Counted from the stretch's first letter, positions 6,167-14,340 are shown. The stretch: DNA of 35,388 nucleotides from Roseovarius sp. (GCA_016278295.1 JADQCC010000096.1:1-35388); one strand, 5' to 3'. The notes: generated from the sequence alone by a model not told the origin. Numbers and translations are program-made.

Positions 6167-6676
6167 TCAGGCGTCCGAGGTCTGGGATTGCGCAGCCTGC
6201 CTGCGCGCGATTTCCTGCCGGTAAAGCTGCACGAAATCTATGCTTTCGAGGTTGAGCGGCGGGAAACCGCCGTCGCGGGTCACGTCGCTTACGATGCGGC
6301 GCATGAACGGGAAAATCTGGCGCGGACACTCGATCAGCAGGTAGGGATGGAGCTGGTCGTCGGGCACGCCCTCGATGTGGAACACGCCCACATACTCCAT
6401 CTCCATGACGAACAGCACCTCCTGGCTTTCCTTGTTCCGCGAGGTGACGTTGAGCTTGCACGCCACCTCGAACTGATGCTCGGTGGATCGTTTTTTGGCG
6501 TCGAGATTGACCGACACCTGCACATCGGGCTGGACCTCGCCGCCGGTGCCGCGCTGTGCAAGGACGTTCTCGAACGAGAGATCGCGCACGAACTGCGTGA
6601 GAATCTGCATCCGCATCTGCGGTGCCGTTGCACCGTCGGTTGTCTGTTGGTCGGCGCCGTTATCCTGATCGGCCAT
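6167..6676 (-). CDS. secB: Protein-export chaperone SecB
   Basis: This 169-residue cytoplasmic tetrameric chaperone keeps preproteins unfolded and delivers them to SecA. Recognisable blocks: ILTQFVRDLSFENV near residue 25, VQVSVNLDAKK, FEVACKLNVTS, the ECPRQIFPFMRRIVSDV helix with its usual Pro-Arg, and GGFPPLNLESIDFVQLYRQ. The N-terminal 20 residues and the C-terminal tail are polar and variable, as is usual. The ATG has AGGAG about 7 nt upstream. It lies 57 nt downstream of fxsA on the same strand, and the pair probably shares a transcript. Confidence 0.97.
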   Translation of the reverse strand: MADQDNGADQQTTDGATAPQMRMQILTQFVRDLSFENVLAQRGTGGEVQPDVQVSVNLDAKKRSTEHQFEVACKLNVTSRNKESQEVLFVMEMEYVGVFHIEGVPDDQLHPYLLIECPRQIFPFMRRIVSDVTRDGGFPPLNLESIDFVQLYRQEIARRQAAQSQTSDA

Positions 6677-6733
6677 CGGTGTCTCCTGGTGAAAATTGGC
6701 TGCGGCAGTGCTTAGCAGGCGGCTGTGCCGGCC

Positions 6734-7195
6734 TCAATGCCTTGTCCAGCCAGAGGTGCCGCGCTCGGCCGGGTCGACGGTCTCGTAGTCGCCTTCGATG
6801 ATGTCGGGCCGGGCCGGTTTGCCGCCATCGCCACCGCGCGTGCCGTGGACCACGATCCGCTCGCGTATCCGGGCAAAGACAAATCTGCGGACCGGCGGCA
6901 CCAGCAATGCAAAGCCGACCGCATCGGTAAAGAACCCCGGCGTCAGCAACAGCGCGCCGGCAAACAGGATCATCGCGCCGTGTACGAGCGGGGCCGATGG
7001 ATCGCCGTGACCGTCGAGCGCGGCGCGCAGCCGGTTCATCTCGGCCAGCCCTTGCCTGCGCAAGAGCGCGGTGCCGATCACGGCGGTCAGCACCACGACC
7101 GCCAGTGTCGGCCACAGGCCGATTACGCCGCCGACTTCGATGAACAGCGCGATCTCGATCAGCGGCACGGCGATGAACGCAATCAGAAGCCACAT
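6734..7195 (-). CDS. fxsA: FxsA-family membrane protein
   Basis: A 153-residue inner-membrane protein. It starts with MWLLIAFIAVPLIEIALFI, continues with a second hydrophobic segment (LWPTLAVVVLTAVIGTALLRRQG), and has the FxsA signature MILFAGALLLTPGFFTDAVG near residues 75-95, ending in a hydrophilic tail. FxsA of E. coli suppresses phage T7 exclusion by the F plasmid when overproduced; its normal role is unknown. The frame is open to 7249, but the ATG at 7195 matches the family start and has GGAAGGGG upstream. The gene is divergent from timA, with an 8-bp inverted repeat in the 108-nt gap. Confidence 0.9.
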   Translation of the reverse strand: MWLLIAFIAVPLIEIALFIEVGGVIGLWPTLAVVVLTAVIGTALLRRQGLAEMNRLRAALDGHGDPSAPLVHGAMILFAGALLLTPGFFTDAVGFALLVPPVRRFVFARIRERIVVHGTRGGDGGKPARPDIIEGDYETVDPAERGTSGWTRH

Positions 7196-7239
7196 TGGCA
7201 CACCCCTTCCTTTCGAGAGCCTTGTGGTGGACTTGCCCC

Positions 7240-7266
7240 CTTGCGTCACCTACATAAGGACGCAAG
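7240..7266. promoter_or_regulatory. Perfect 8-bp inverted repeat between fxsA and timA
   Basis: CTTGCGTC (7240-7247) and GACGCAAG (7259-7266) are exact inverted copies separated by 11 nt. The spacer contains TACATA, which could be a -10 element for the plus strand. It lies 44 nt before the fxsA start and 37 nt before the timA start. It may be a shared operator or a hairpin in the timA leader. Confidence 0.45.
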
Positions 7267-7303
7267 AGACAGCCTGCCATGCCCCGCACGACAAGAGGTG
7301 CTC

Positions 7304-7963
7304 ATGAATTCGCCGATCCTGCAATTGCTGGTGCTCGCCGGCATCGCCATTTTTCTCATCCTTCGGCTGAAGAGCGTTCTTGGCACGCGGGACGGCTTTG
7401 AGGGCGCCCCTCGCACCAAACCCGTCGAAAGGACCGCCGAGCGGCGCGGCTTCGAAGTCATCGACGGCAGCCCCGACCGCGACATCATCGACAACGTCCC
7501 CGAAGATTCCGACGCCGCCGCCGCGCTCGCCGAGATGAAGCGCATCGAGCCTGATTTCGGCGTGACCGACTTTCTCCAAGGCGCGCGCGGTGCCTACGAG
7601 ATGATCCTCATGGCCTTCGAGCGCGGCACGCTCGACGAGGTAACCCCCTTCCTGTCGCCCGATGTCTACGAAGCCTTTGCCGAGGTCGTGGACACGCGTC
7701 AGCAACAGGGGCTGACGGTCGAGGCGGAATTCGTGGGCACGCGGCATATATCCATTGCCGATGCCCGCTTTGACGCCGATACCCGCCGCGCCGAAATCGA
7801 CGTGCACTATGTCGGTGAACTCGTCACCGTGGTGCGCGACGCCAACGGCGAGATTGTCGAGGGCGAGCCGGGGCGCAGCAAGCGGCAGAAGGACAGTTGG
7901 ACCTACGAGCGCCTCATGGGCGCGGGTGATCCAAACTGGCGGCTCGTCGCAACGGGCGAATGA
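7304..7963 (+). CDS. timA: Tim44/TimA-domain membrane-anchored protein
   Basis: This 219-residue protein has one N-terminal transmembrane segment (SPILQLLVLAGIAIFLILRL), a charged linker, and a C-terminal Tim44-like domain from about residue 80. The domain contains VTDFLQGARGAYEMILMAFERGTLDEVTPFLSPDVYEAF split by no gap. It is the alphaproteobacterial relative of mitochondrial Tim44, called TimA in Caulobacter, and sits on the inner membrane facing the cytoplasm. The frame runs far upstream, but 7304 is the family start and has AAGAGGTG 3 nt before it. Stop and mltA start overlap as ATGA. Placement beside secB is common in the group and fits a role in the envelope or export, though function is not shown by sequence. 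Confidence 0.9.
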   Translation: MNSPILQLLVLAGIAIFLILRLKSVLGTRDGFEGAPRTKPVERTAERRGFEVIDGSPDRDIIDNVPEDSDAAAALAEMKRIEPDFGVTDFLQGARGAYEMILMAFERGTLDEVTPFLSPDVYEAFAEVVDTRQQQGLTVEAEFVGTRHISIADARFDADTRRAEIDVHYVGELVTVVRDANGEIVEGEPGRSKRQKDSWTYERLMGAGDPNWRLVATGE

Positions 7964-9006
7964 CCGGCGCGTTTCGCGCGATACTTCTCACGCTGACGCT
8001 AACGCTGTCGTTGGCCGGTTCGGCCTTGGCGACGGATATCCGCCACGAGGTCGCTGATTTCTCCGACCTGCCGCGATGGCCCAATGACGATCACGCCGCC
8101 GCGTTGTCGGTGTTCCTCGAGACGTGCCCCGACATGACAGGGGCGGATTGGCAGGCGCTCTGCGCGCTGGCGCAGACGGGGCCAGAGCCGCGCACCTTCT
8201 TCGAACTGTTCTTTCGCCCCGTCCTCATCGGCAACGGGCAGCCGGCGCTCTTTACCGGGTATTTCGAGCCCGAACTCTCTGGATCGCTGCGCCCCGATGC
8301 GCGCTACCGGTTTCCTGTCTACCGGATGCCGTCCGAGGCGCGGGACGCGAGCGTGTGGCTCTCTCGCCGCGAGATTCTCTCCAGCCACGTGATGGCTGGG
8401 CGGGGGCTGGAGATTGCCTGGGTGGACGACCCGGTGGAGCTGTTCTTTCTCCAGATCCAGGGGTCGGGACGCATTCGCCTGCCCGACGGGCGGATGATTC
8501 GGGTGGGCTATGCGGGGTCCAATGGCCATCCTTACCGCTCTGTCGGGGCCGAGCTTGTGCGGCGGGGCACCTACACGGCGCACCAGGTCTCGGCGCAGGT
8601 CATCAAGTCCTGGGTGCGCCGCAATCCGGCCGCCGGTCGGGAACTGCTTCTCCACAACCCGTCTTACGTGTTTTTCCGCCGCATTGATGAGGTGCCCCCC
8701 TCGCGTGGTCCCCTCGGTGCGATGAACCGTTCGGTGTCGCCCGGCCGCACGATCGCGGTCGATCCCGATTATGTGCCATTGGGCGCGCCCGTCTGGATCG
8801 AGAAAGAGGGCGAAAGCCCCATCTATCGCCTGATGGTGGCGCAGGATACCGGCTCGGCCATCAAGGGGCCGCAGCGCGCGGATATCTTTCTGGGCACCGG
8901 CGATGAGGCGGGTCGCCGCGCCGGACGGCTGCGCGATCCGGGGCGGATGCTGGTGCTCATGCCGATCCAGCGGGCCTATGCGATGCTCACGGACCCGTTC
9001 CAATGA
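7960..9006 (+). CDS. mltA: Membrane-bound lytic murein transglycosylase A (MltA)
   Basis: This 348-residue enzyme cleaves the glycan strands of peptidoglycan, forming 1,6-anhydromuropeptides. It has an MltA domain (ALFTGYFEPELSGS near residue 95, then FFLQIQGSGRI) and a C-terminal 3D domain. The 3D domain carries AVDPDYVPLGAPVWI and the catalytic-aspartate block VAQDTGSAIKGPQRADIF, then GTGDEAGRRAGRL. The N-terminus is a plain signal peptide (cleavage near ALA-TD) without the lipobox Cys of E. coli MltA, so the enzyme is probably soluble in the periplasm or held by other contacts. It overlaps timA and smr by ATGA at both ends, indicating a tight operon. Confidence 0.95.
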   Translation: MTGAFRAILLTLTLTLSLAGSALATDIRHEVADFSDLPRWPNDDHAAALSVFLETCPDMTGADWQALCALAQTGPEPRTFFELFFRPVLIGNGQPALFTGYFEPELSGSLRPDARYRFPVYRMPSEARDASVWLSRREILSSHVMAGRGLEIAWVDDPVELFFLQIQGSGRIRLPDGRMIRVGYAGSNGHPYRSVGAELVRRGTYTAHQVSAQVIKSWVRRNPAAGRELLLHNPSYVFFRRIDEVPPSRGPLGAMNRSVSPGRTIAVDPDYVPLGAPVWIEKEGESPIYRLMVAQDTGSAIKGPQRADIFLGTGDEAGRRAGRLRDPGRMLVLMPIQRAYAMLTDPFQ

Positions 9007-9599
9007 CCCGAAGGCGGCAATTGCGCCCCGAAGAGATGGCGCTCTGGAGAGAGGTCGCGCGCCGCACCGAGCCGCTCAACCCGAGGCGCAAGCAGGTAGC
9101 GATGACGCCCGCCAACCCACCGAAGACACCCAACCCGGCCCCCAAGGAGGCCCACTCCTTCCCTTCGTTCCGCCTGGGCGCGGCGGCGCAGGGCAACGAC
9201 TCGCGTCACGATGTGCTGCCGGGTATCGCCGAGAGGATCGCCTCGGCACCGGTGGCAATGGATTGCAAGTCTTTCCAACGGCTCAAGCGGGGCAAGCTCA
9301 GCCCAGAGGCCAAGCTCGACCTGCACGGCATGACCCTCGATCAGGCGCATGGCGCACTTGTCGGCTTCATGCTGCGCGCGCATGGCGCGGGCAAGCGGCT
9401 GGTGCTCGTTGTCACCGGCAAGGGCAAGGATCGCGACGGTGGTGGACCGATCCCGGTGCGCCACGGTATGCTGCGCCACAACGTGCCGCACTGGCTGCGC
9501 CTTCCGCCCCTGGGACCATTGGTGTTGCAGGTGACCGAGGCGCATATCCGCCACGGCGGAGGCGGGGCCTATTACGTCTATCTACGGCGCAGGCGCTAG
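9003..9599 (+). CDS. Smr-domain protein
   Basis: This 198-residue protein has a basic, Pro-rich N-terminal half (to about residue 95) and a C-terminal Smr domain. The domain has LDLHGMTLDQAHGAL (about residues 105-119), LVLVVTGKGKDRDG, and the closing HIRHGGGGAYYVYLRR. Stand-alone Smr proteins of this kind are linked to nuclease activity on DNA or RNA. The LDLHGMT and TGKG motifs needed for that are intact. It is the third gene of timA-mltA-smr, overlapping mltA by ATGA. Its last 18 nt overlap the 3' end of the convergent transporter gene. Confidence 0.9.
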   Translation: MTRRRQLRPEEMALWREVARRTEPLNPRRKQVAMTPANPPKTPNPAPKEAHSFPSFRLGAAAQGNDSRHDVLPGIAERIASAPVAMDCKSFQRLKRGKLSPEAKLDLHGMTLDQAHGALVGFMLRAHGAGKRLVLVVTGKGKDRDGGGPIPVRHGMLRHNVPHWLRLPPLGPLVLQVTEAHIRHGGGGAYYVYLRRRR

Positions 9600-10805
9600 C
9601 GCGGGGCGCGCGCGGGCCACCCCGATCATCATCATCACCGTGGCGAAGGCGAAATAGCCGGCGATAAAGACGAATTGCGTCTCGATTCCGATTCCGAGGT
9701 CGAGCGCCAGCCCGGTAATCCCCGGACCGATCGCCGAGCCGAGAACCATTATCGCGGCGGCCATCGCCTTGATCCGGCCCATATGGGCGCTGCCATAGAA
9801 TTCCGCCCAGAACGCATTGGGCACCACGCTGTTGGCTCCGGTAGTAAGCGCCAGCATGACGAAACCCGCAAGCAACAGGACCGGTCCCTCGGATACCGAG
9901 AACAGCAGGAACGCGGCAATCATGGGGATCTGGATGAACGGTAGCACTCGCGCCGTGCCAAGCCGGTCGAGCGCCAGCCCCGAGAGTGCCATTGCCCCGA
10001 CAGAGATGGCGGTATAGACCGGGAACATCGCCACCAGCTCGACATGCGCGATCTGTTTGACCTCCGCGATATAGACCTGTTGAAAGAAGAACGCCGTGTT
10101 GAAGGCCGAGGGCCCGAGCAGCGCCGGGACCATGAACCAGAACAGGAAATGCCCCAGCGCCTGCCCCCGCGTCCAGTGCCGCCCGTCCATCCCGAGCGAC
10201 TGGCTGCTCTGCGCCCAGCTTTGCGGTGTGCGTTCGCGCCGCAGCAAAAACAGCAGGAACGGGACGCCGAGGATCGCGATCACCGACGCCACGATCCACA
10301 GGCTGCGCCAGTCATGCGCGATGAGCAGCGACGCGAATGTCAGCGGCAGGATCGCCTCGCCCAGCGCGTTGCCCAGTGTCGCCACCGACAGCGCCTTGCC
10401 CCGGCTGGCCACGAACCAGCGCGCCATCGCCACCACGGCGAGGTGGCTCATCATCCCTTGCCCGGTGAAACGCAGCGCAAAGACGACCACGGGCAAAAGC
10501 CACCACACCGGGTTGAGTGCCATCGCGAGACAGGCCAGCATCATCGCGACAAGCACCACGGGCGCGAGAACGCGCACGCGAAACAGGTCCGTCAGCCCCC
10601 CTGCCCATACCATCGCCAGCGCCGAGGCGGTGGTGCCGAGGCTATAGATACCCCCCCATTGCCCGTGGCTGAGATCGAACACGCCCCGGATTTCGCCGGC
10701 AAAGACCGAGATGAAATAGGTCTGACCAAAGCTCGACAGAAAGGTGAGCAGCACCCCCGCCGTGAGCCACGGCGCGTTGTCGCGAAGAAATGCGAGAATC
10801 GGCAT
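9582..10805 (-). CDS. Major facilitator superfamily transporter
   Basis: This 407-residue inner-membrane protein has about 12 predicted helices. The cytoplasmic loop between helices 2 and 3 has the MFS pattern GGLTDLFRVR (GxLaDrxGrR-like). RWFVASRGKALSVATLGNA after helix 4 is like the oxalate/formate and monocarboxylate branches. A second-half counterpart is LALDRLGTARVLPF. The substrate cannot be read. The frame is open to 10946, but the protein-like start is the ATG at 10805, although no Shine-Dalgarno precedes it. Divergent from the UspA gene with a 21-bp palindrome in the gap. The 3' end overlaps the Smr gene by 18 nt. Confidence 0.88.
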   Translation of the reverse strand: MPILAFLRDNAPWLTAGVLLTFLSSFGQTYFISVFAGEIRGVFDLSHGQWGGIYSLGTTASALAMVWAGGLTDLFRVRVLAPVVLVAMMLACLAMALNPVWWLLPVVVFALRFTGQGMMSHLAVVAMARWFVASRGKALSVATLGNALGEAILPLTFASLLIAHDWRSLWIVASVIAILGVPFLLFLLRRERTPQSWAQSSQSLGMDGRHWTRGQALGHFLFWFMVPALLGPSAFNTAFFFQQVYIAEVKQIAHVELVAMFPVYTAISVGAMALSGLALDRLGTARVLPFIQIPMIAAFLLFSVSEGPVLLLAGFVMLALTTGANSVVPNAFWAEFYGSAHMGRIKAMAAAIMVLGSAIGPGITGLALDLGIGIETQFVFIAGYFAFATVMMMIGVARARPALAPAP

Positions 10806-10912
10806 GAGGTTTCGTCGCGCGAAATTTCGGGGAAGGAAAGCGGAAACTGCCGCTGATCCACCGCCGCAGGTCGCCGCTGCCCGCGAGGGGTCGCAACCGG
10901 GGCGCGGGACAC

Positions 10913-10933
10913 GGACGCTATCTGATAGCGTCC
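10913..10933. promoter_or_regulatory. Perfect palindrome, candidate operator between MFS and UspA genes
   Basis: GGACGCTATC (10913-10922), one central T and its exact inverted copy (10924-10933) form a 10-1-10 dyad. It lies 27 nt before the UspA start and 107 nt before the transporter start. With a single centre base it fits a dimeric regulator's operator better than a hairpin. I do not recognise the site as a known family consensus. Confidence 0.55.
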
Positions 10934-10960
10934 TGCCGGAGCGCAAATTCGGGAGGCCCC

Positions 10961-11374
10961 ATGCCCCGCCAGACCCGCCTTATCCTCTGCCCGGTCAACC
11001 TGCGCCACGTGAAGGTTGAGTACAACGCCTATACCGAGGCCGTGGAAATGGCGCAGCGGCGCGCGGCCAAACTCATCGTGGCCACCGTCGCGCCCGAAAT
11101 CGAGCGCAACATGAACATCTATAATTCAGACGCTTACTGGGGCGAGGAGCTCAAGAAATTCGTGACTGCCCATCCGGCTGAGGGCGTCGATGTCGAATTG
11201 ATCGTGCGCAAGGGCGCGGTGCACCGCCAGATCGTCAAGCTCGCCGACGAGCGCAAGGTCGATCTGATCGTCATGGAATCGGCCAATCCCAAGGTGCAGG
11301 ACTACCTGCTTGGCACCACGGCGAGCCACGTCGTGACCCATGCCGAATGCTCGGTCTACGTGGTGCGCAGCTAG
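10961..11374 (+). CDS. Universal stress protein (UspA family)
   Basis: This 137-residue single-domain Usp begins with RLILCPVNLRHV (first strand, the usual ILvPvD position) and includes VELIVRKGAVHRQIVKLADERKVDLIVMES. It ends LLGTTASHVVTHAECSVYVV. The nucleotide-binding G-x2-G-x9-G-S/T signature is incomplete (the final GS/T is replaced by CS), so ATP binding is uncertain. The ATG has GGGAGG 4 nt upstream. A perfect palindrome lies 27 nt upstream. Its TAG stop shares the four bases CTAG with the TAG stop of the convergent YtoQ-family gene. Confidence 0.92.
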   Translation: MPRQTRLILCPVNLRHVKVEYNAYTEAVEMAQRRAAKLIVATVAPEIERNMNIYNSDAYWGEELKKFVTAHPAEGVDVELIVRKGAVHRQIVKLADERKVDLIVMESANPKVQDYLLGTTASHVVTHAECSVYVVRS

Positions 11375-11817
11375 CCGGGCAACGTGCCGTCAAGGACGTA
11401 TTTCAGGATATCGACGACCTGCTCTGGCTCCCGCGCCACGGCGAGCGCCGCGGCGTCCACCTCCTTGAGCGCGTGGTCGTGTTCGGGCGGTTGCAGCACG
11501 ATCAGCGACTTGCCAAGCGCCGCGGCATAGCCCGCGTCAAAGGCGGCGTTCCACTGCTTGTACTTGTCGCCGAAGCGGACCACCACGATATCGGCCTCCG
11601 CGATCCCCTTGCGCGTGCGGATGGCGTTGACCATCGCACCCTTGTGATCGTGCCAGTACTTGTCGCTCTCGGCCCCGAGGATCGCGACCCCGCAATCGTC
11701 GCTCGCCGCATGATCTGTCACCGGGCCCGAAAATTCGACATCGAGCCCCTTGGCACCGGCGATGATCCGGTCGCGCCAGTCGGTGTGTATCTCGCCCGAA
11801 AGATAGATTTTCAGCAT
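11371..11817 (-). CDS. YtoQ-family protein
   Basis: This 148-residue protein starts MLKIYLSGEIHTDWRDRII and contains a Rossmann-like pattern with FSGPVTDHAASDDCG, KGAMVNAIRTRKGIAEADIVVVRFGDKYKQWNAAFDAGYAAALGK interrupted only by loops, and LIVLQPPEHDHALKEVD. These features match the YtoQ family, relatives of nucleoside 2-deoxyribosyltransferases. No reaction is established for the family. The start at 11817 is fixed by a near-perfect AAGGAGG 6 nt upstream. It follows pheT by 13 nt on the same strand, so it is probably cotranscribed with it. Confidence 0.85.
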   Translation of the reverse strand: MLKIYLSGEIHTDWRDRIIAGAKGLDVEFSGPVTDHAASDDCGVAILGAESDKYWHDHKGAMVNAIRTRKGIAEADIVVVRFGDKYKQWNAAFDAGYAAALGKSLIVLQPPEHDHALKEVDAAALAVAREPEQVVDILKYVLDGTLPG

Positions 11818-11830
11818 CCGTCCCTCCTTG

Positions 11831-14230
11831 TCAGCCGCGTAGCACGCCGCCCGTGGCTTTCTGCACCTTCTCGACGATCCGGGCCGAAACCGCTTCGATC
11901 TCGGCCTCGGTGAGCGTCTTCTCACGCGGCTGCATCCGCACGGTCACGGCGAGCGATTTCTTGCCTTCGCCCAGGCTGCCGCCGATGAACTCGTCAAAGA
12001 CACGCACACGCTCGATGAGCGCCTTGTCTGCCCCCGTTGCGGCATTGACCAGCGTCGCCGCCTCGATCTCGGCATCCACCACGAAGGCGAAGTCGCGCTC
12101 GACAGCCTGTAGATCGCTGACCCCGAGTGCTCCGCGTGAGGCCGAACTGTTGCGCGGCAGCGGGATTTCCTGCGGGTAGAGCGTGTAGGCGACGACGGGT
12201 CCCTTCACGTCGAGCGCGCGCAGAACGCGCGGGTGCAGCTCGCCGAATACGCCCAGCACCTTTTTCGGCCCGAGACAGACCATCCCGTGCCGCCCGGGGT
12301 GCCACCAGTCGCCCGCCCCGCGAAGGATCTGCACCTTGGCGGGCGCGCCCATACCCGCAAGGATCGCCTCTGCATCGGCCTTGGCGTCGTAGAGATCGGC
12401 GGGGCGTGCGCCGCCATGTACGTCCTTGGGGCTGGTTTGGCCCACGAGGATACCACTCACCAACAGGCCCTGTTCCTCCGGCTCGCCGCCATGAAAGGCG
12501 TGCCCCACCTCGAACAGCGCCATGTCCATGATACCGCGCGCCTGATTTCGTGCTGCCGCCTGCAACAGGCCGGGCAGCAGGGCCGGGCGCAGATGGCTCA
12601 TCTCGGAACTGATCGGGTTGGCGAGTCGGGTGGCGTCATCGCCCCCGCCAAAGAGTGCCGCCGCCTCGCGGTCGATGAAGCTGTAGGTAACGCATTCGTT
12701 GTAGCCGAGCGCTGCCGCGCTGCGCCGCGCGATCTGCGCGCGCTTCTGCATCGGGCTGAGGATCGGCTTGGGCACGCCCGGCTGCACCCGGGCCATTGGC
12801 CGCCCCTCGAGCTTGGTCAGCGACGCGACCCGCGCCACCTCCTCGACGAGGTCCGCCTCGCCCATGATGTCGGGTCGCCAGCTCGGCACATGCGCCATGT
12901 TGCCTTCAAGCCGAAAGCCGAGCGCGGTCAGGGTCTGGCGCTGATCGCTTTCGGGGATCTCCATGCCGACGAGCGAGCGCACCCGTGCAGGATCGAGCCG
13001 GTAGGCGCGGGCCGTGTTCGGGACCTTTCCAGCCACCACCCGGTTGGAAGGGGTGCCGCCGCACAGATCGAGGATCATCTGCGTTGCGAGGTCCAGTCCC
13101 TCCATGTTGAAGGCCGGGTCGATGCCGCGCTCGTTGCGATAGCGCGCGTCGGAATTGATCCGCAGTGCGCGGCCTGTCATCGCGATCTGGATATGGTCCC
13201 AAACCGCTGCCTCGACAAACACGTTGACCGTCTCGCCCGTGCAGCCGGTCGCCAGCCCGCCCATGATGCCACCGATACTCTCGATTCCGGTGTCGTCCGA
13301 GATCACAACCTGGCCAGGGCCAAAGGTATATTCCTTCTCGTCGAGGCCGGTCAGCGTTTCGCCACCCTTGGTGCGATGCACCCGCAGATTGCCCGCCACC
13401 TTGTCCGCGTCAAAAACGTGCAGCGGGCGGTTGCGGTCATAGGTGAAGAAATTGGTGATATCGACCAGCGCGGAGATGGGCCGCAGCCCGATGGCGCGCA
13501 GCCGGTCCTGGAGCCACGCGGGCGAAGGGCCGTTCTGCACCCCGCGGATGAGGCGCCCGGAAAATACGTGACAGCCCCCTTGGGCGGCATCCTTGTCGAT
13601 GGTAATGCCGATGGGGCAGGGGTTGTGTCCCTCGATCTCGGCCGTGGCGGCGGGCCGCAGCGTGCCAAGACTCCGCGCCGCCAGATCGCGCGCGATCCCC
13701 CTTACGCCGAGCGCGTCGGGCCGGTTCGGCGTGATCGCGATCTCGATCACCGGGTCCACCTTGGCCGGGTCGTTTGCCGCCAGCCAGTCGATAAAGCGCT
13801 CGCCTACTTCGCCCGAGGGCAGTTCGATAATGCCTTCATGCTCGTCCGAGAGCTCCATCTCGCGCTCCGAGCACATCATGCCGTGGCTCTCGATGCCGCG
13901 GATCTTGCCCACGCCGATGGTGGTGTCGATGCCGGGCACGTAAACGCCGGGCCTGGCAATGACCACGGTAATGCCCTCGCGCGCATTGGGTGCCCCGCAG
14001 ACGATCTGCGTCTCGCCCGCGTCGGTTGCCACCTGGCAGACCCGTAGCTTGTCTGCATCGGGATGCTTCTCGGCGCTGATCACCTTGCCGATGGTGAAAT
14101 CGTGCAGCCGTGCCGCCGGGTCGCTCACGCTTTCCACCTCGAGGCCAAGATCGGTCAGCGTCTCGGTGATCTCGTCCACGGTCGCTGTGGTGTCGAGGTG
14201 GTCTTTTAGCCAGGACAGTGTGAATTTCAT
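11831..14230 (-). CDS. pheT: Phenylalanine--tRNA ligase beta subunit
   Basis: This 799-residue subunit joins PheS in the alpha2beta2 enzyme that charges tRNA-Phe and edits mischarged Tyr-tRNA. Domains in order: N-terminal MKFTLSWLKDHL, an EMAP-type tRNA-binding domain (about 39-150, with HPDADKLRVCQV and MMCSEREMELS), the B3/B4 editing domain (about 215-390, ALVDITNFFTYDRNRPLHVFDADK region), B5 (about 410-480), the pseudo-catalytic core (YSFIDREAAALFG, LANPISSEMSHLRP), and a C-terminal FDX-ACB domain ending AVTVRMQPREKTLTEAEI. The start at 14230 has GGAAAG upstream and matches the family. No pheS lies within 20 kb upstream, and a terminator precedes the gene, so it is transcribed apart from pheS. 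Confidence 0.98.
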   Translation of the reverse strand: MKFTLSWLKDHLDTTATVDEITETLTDLGLEVESVSDPAARLHDFTIGKVISAEKHPDADKLRVCQVATDAGETQIVCGAPNAREGITVVIARPGVYVPGIDTTIGVGKIRGIESHGMMCSEREMELSDEHEGIIELPSGEVGERFIDWLAANDPAKVDPVIEIAITPNRPDALGVRGIARDLAARSLGTLRPAATAEIEGHNPCPIGITIDKDAAQGGCHVFSGRLIRGVQNGPSPAWLQDRLRAIGLRPISALVDITNFFTYDRNRPLHVFDADKVAGNLRVHRTKGGETLTGLDEKEYTFGPGQVVISDDTGIESIGGIMGGLATGCTGETVNVFVEAAVWDHIQIAMTGRALRINSDARYRNERGIDPAFNMEGLDLATQMILDLCGGTPSNRVVAGKVPNTARAYRLDPARVRSLVGMEIPESDQRQTLTALGFRLEGNMAHVPSWRPDIMGEADLVEEVARVASLTKLEGRPMARVQPGVPKPILSPMQKRAQIARRSAAALGYNECVTYSFIDREAAALFGGGDDATRLANPISSEMSHLRPALLPGLLQAAARNQARGIMDMALFEVGHAFHGGEPEEQGLLVSGILVGQTSPKDVHGGARPADLYDAKADAEAILAGMGAPAKVQILRGAGDWWHPGRHGMVCLGPKKVLGVFGELHPRVLRALDVKGPVVAYTLYPQEIPLPRNSSASRGALGVSDLQAVERDFAFVVDAEIEAATLVNAATGADKALIERVRVFDEFIGGSLGEGKKSLAVTVRMQPREKTLTEAEIEAVSARIVEKVQKATGGVLRG

Positions 14231-14289
14231 GGATCTTTCCGCCTGCAATGCCGGGTCACTCCGCGCTTTAGCGGATATGGCGGGCATGG

Positions 14290-14311
14290 AAAACCCCGCT
14301 TCGCGGCGGGG
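14290..14311 (-). terminator. Rho-independent terminator after the cuyA-like gene
   Basis: On the minus strand, CCCCGC and GCGGGG (14311-14306 and 14299-14294) form a 6-bp GC stem with a 6-nt loop, followed by TTTT (14293-14290). It lies 30 nt after the lyase gene and about 60 nt before pheT. It would isolate pheT from the upstream transcript, or act as an attenuator in the pheT leader if transcription starts upstream of it. Confidence 0.65.
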
Positions 14312-14340
14312 CCTTCCTCTCGCGTCGGTGGTGGGCGGGC

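Noticed and set aside
4680-6461. Long open frame antisense to grxC, the amidase and the MarR gene
   Set aside because: It is rich in Arg, Pro and Ala without any domain, and runs against three clear genes; typical of high-GC antisense frames. The same holds for frames opposite hemH, pheT and pncB.
10820-10829. CGAAATTTCG palindrome just upstream of the MFS start
   Set aside because: Ten bases of self-complementary sequence are not rare in this window, and the nearby 10-1-10 dyad is a much stronger operator candidate.
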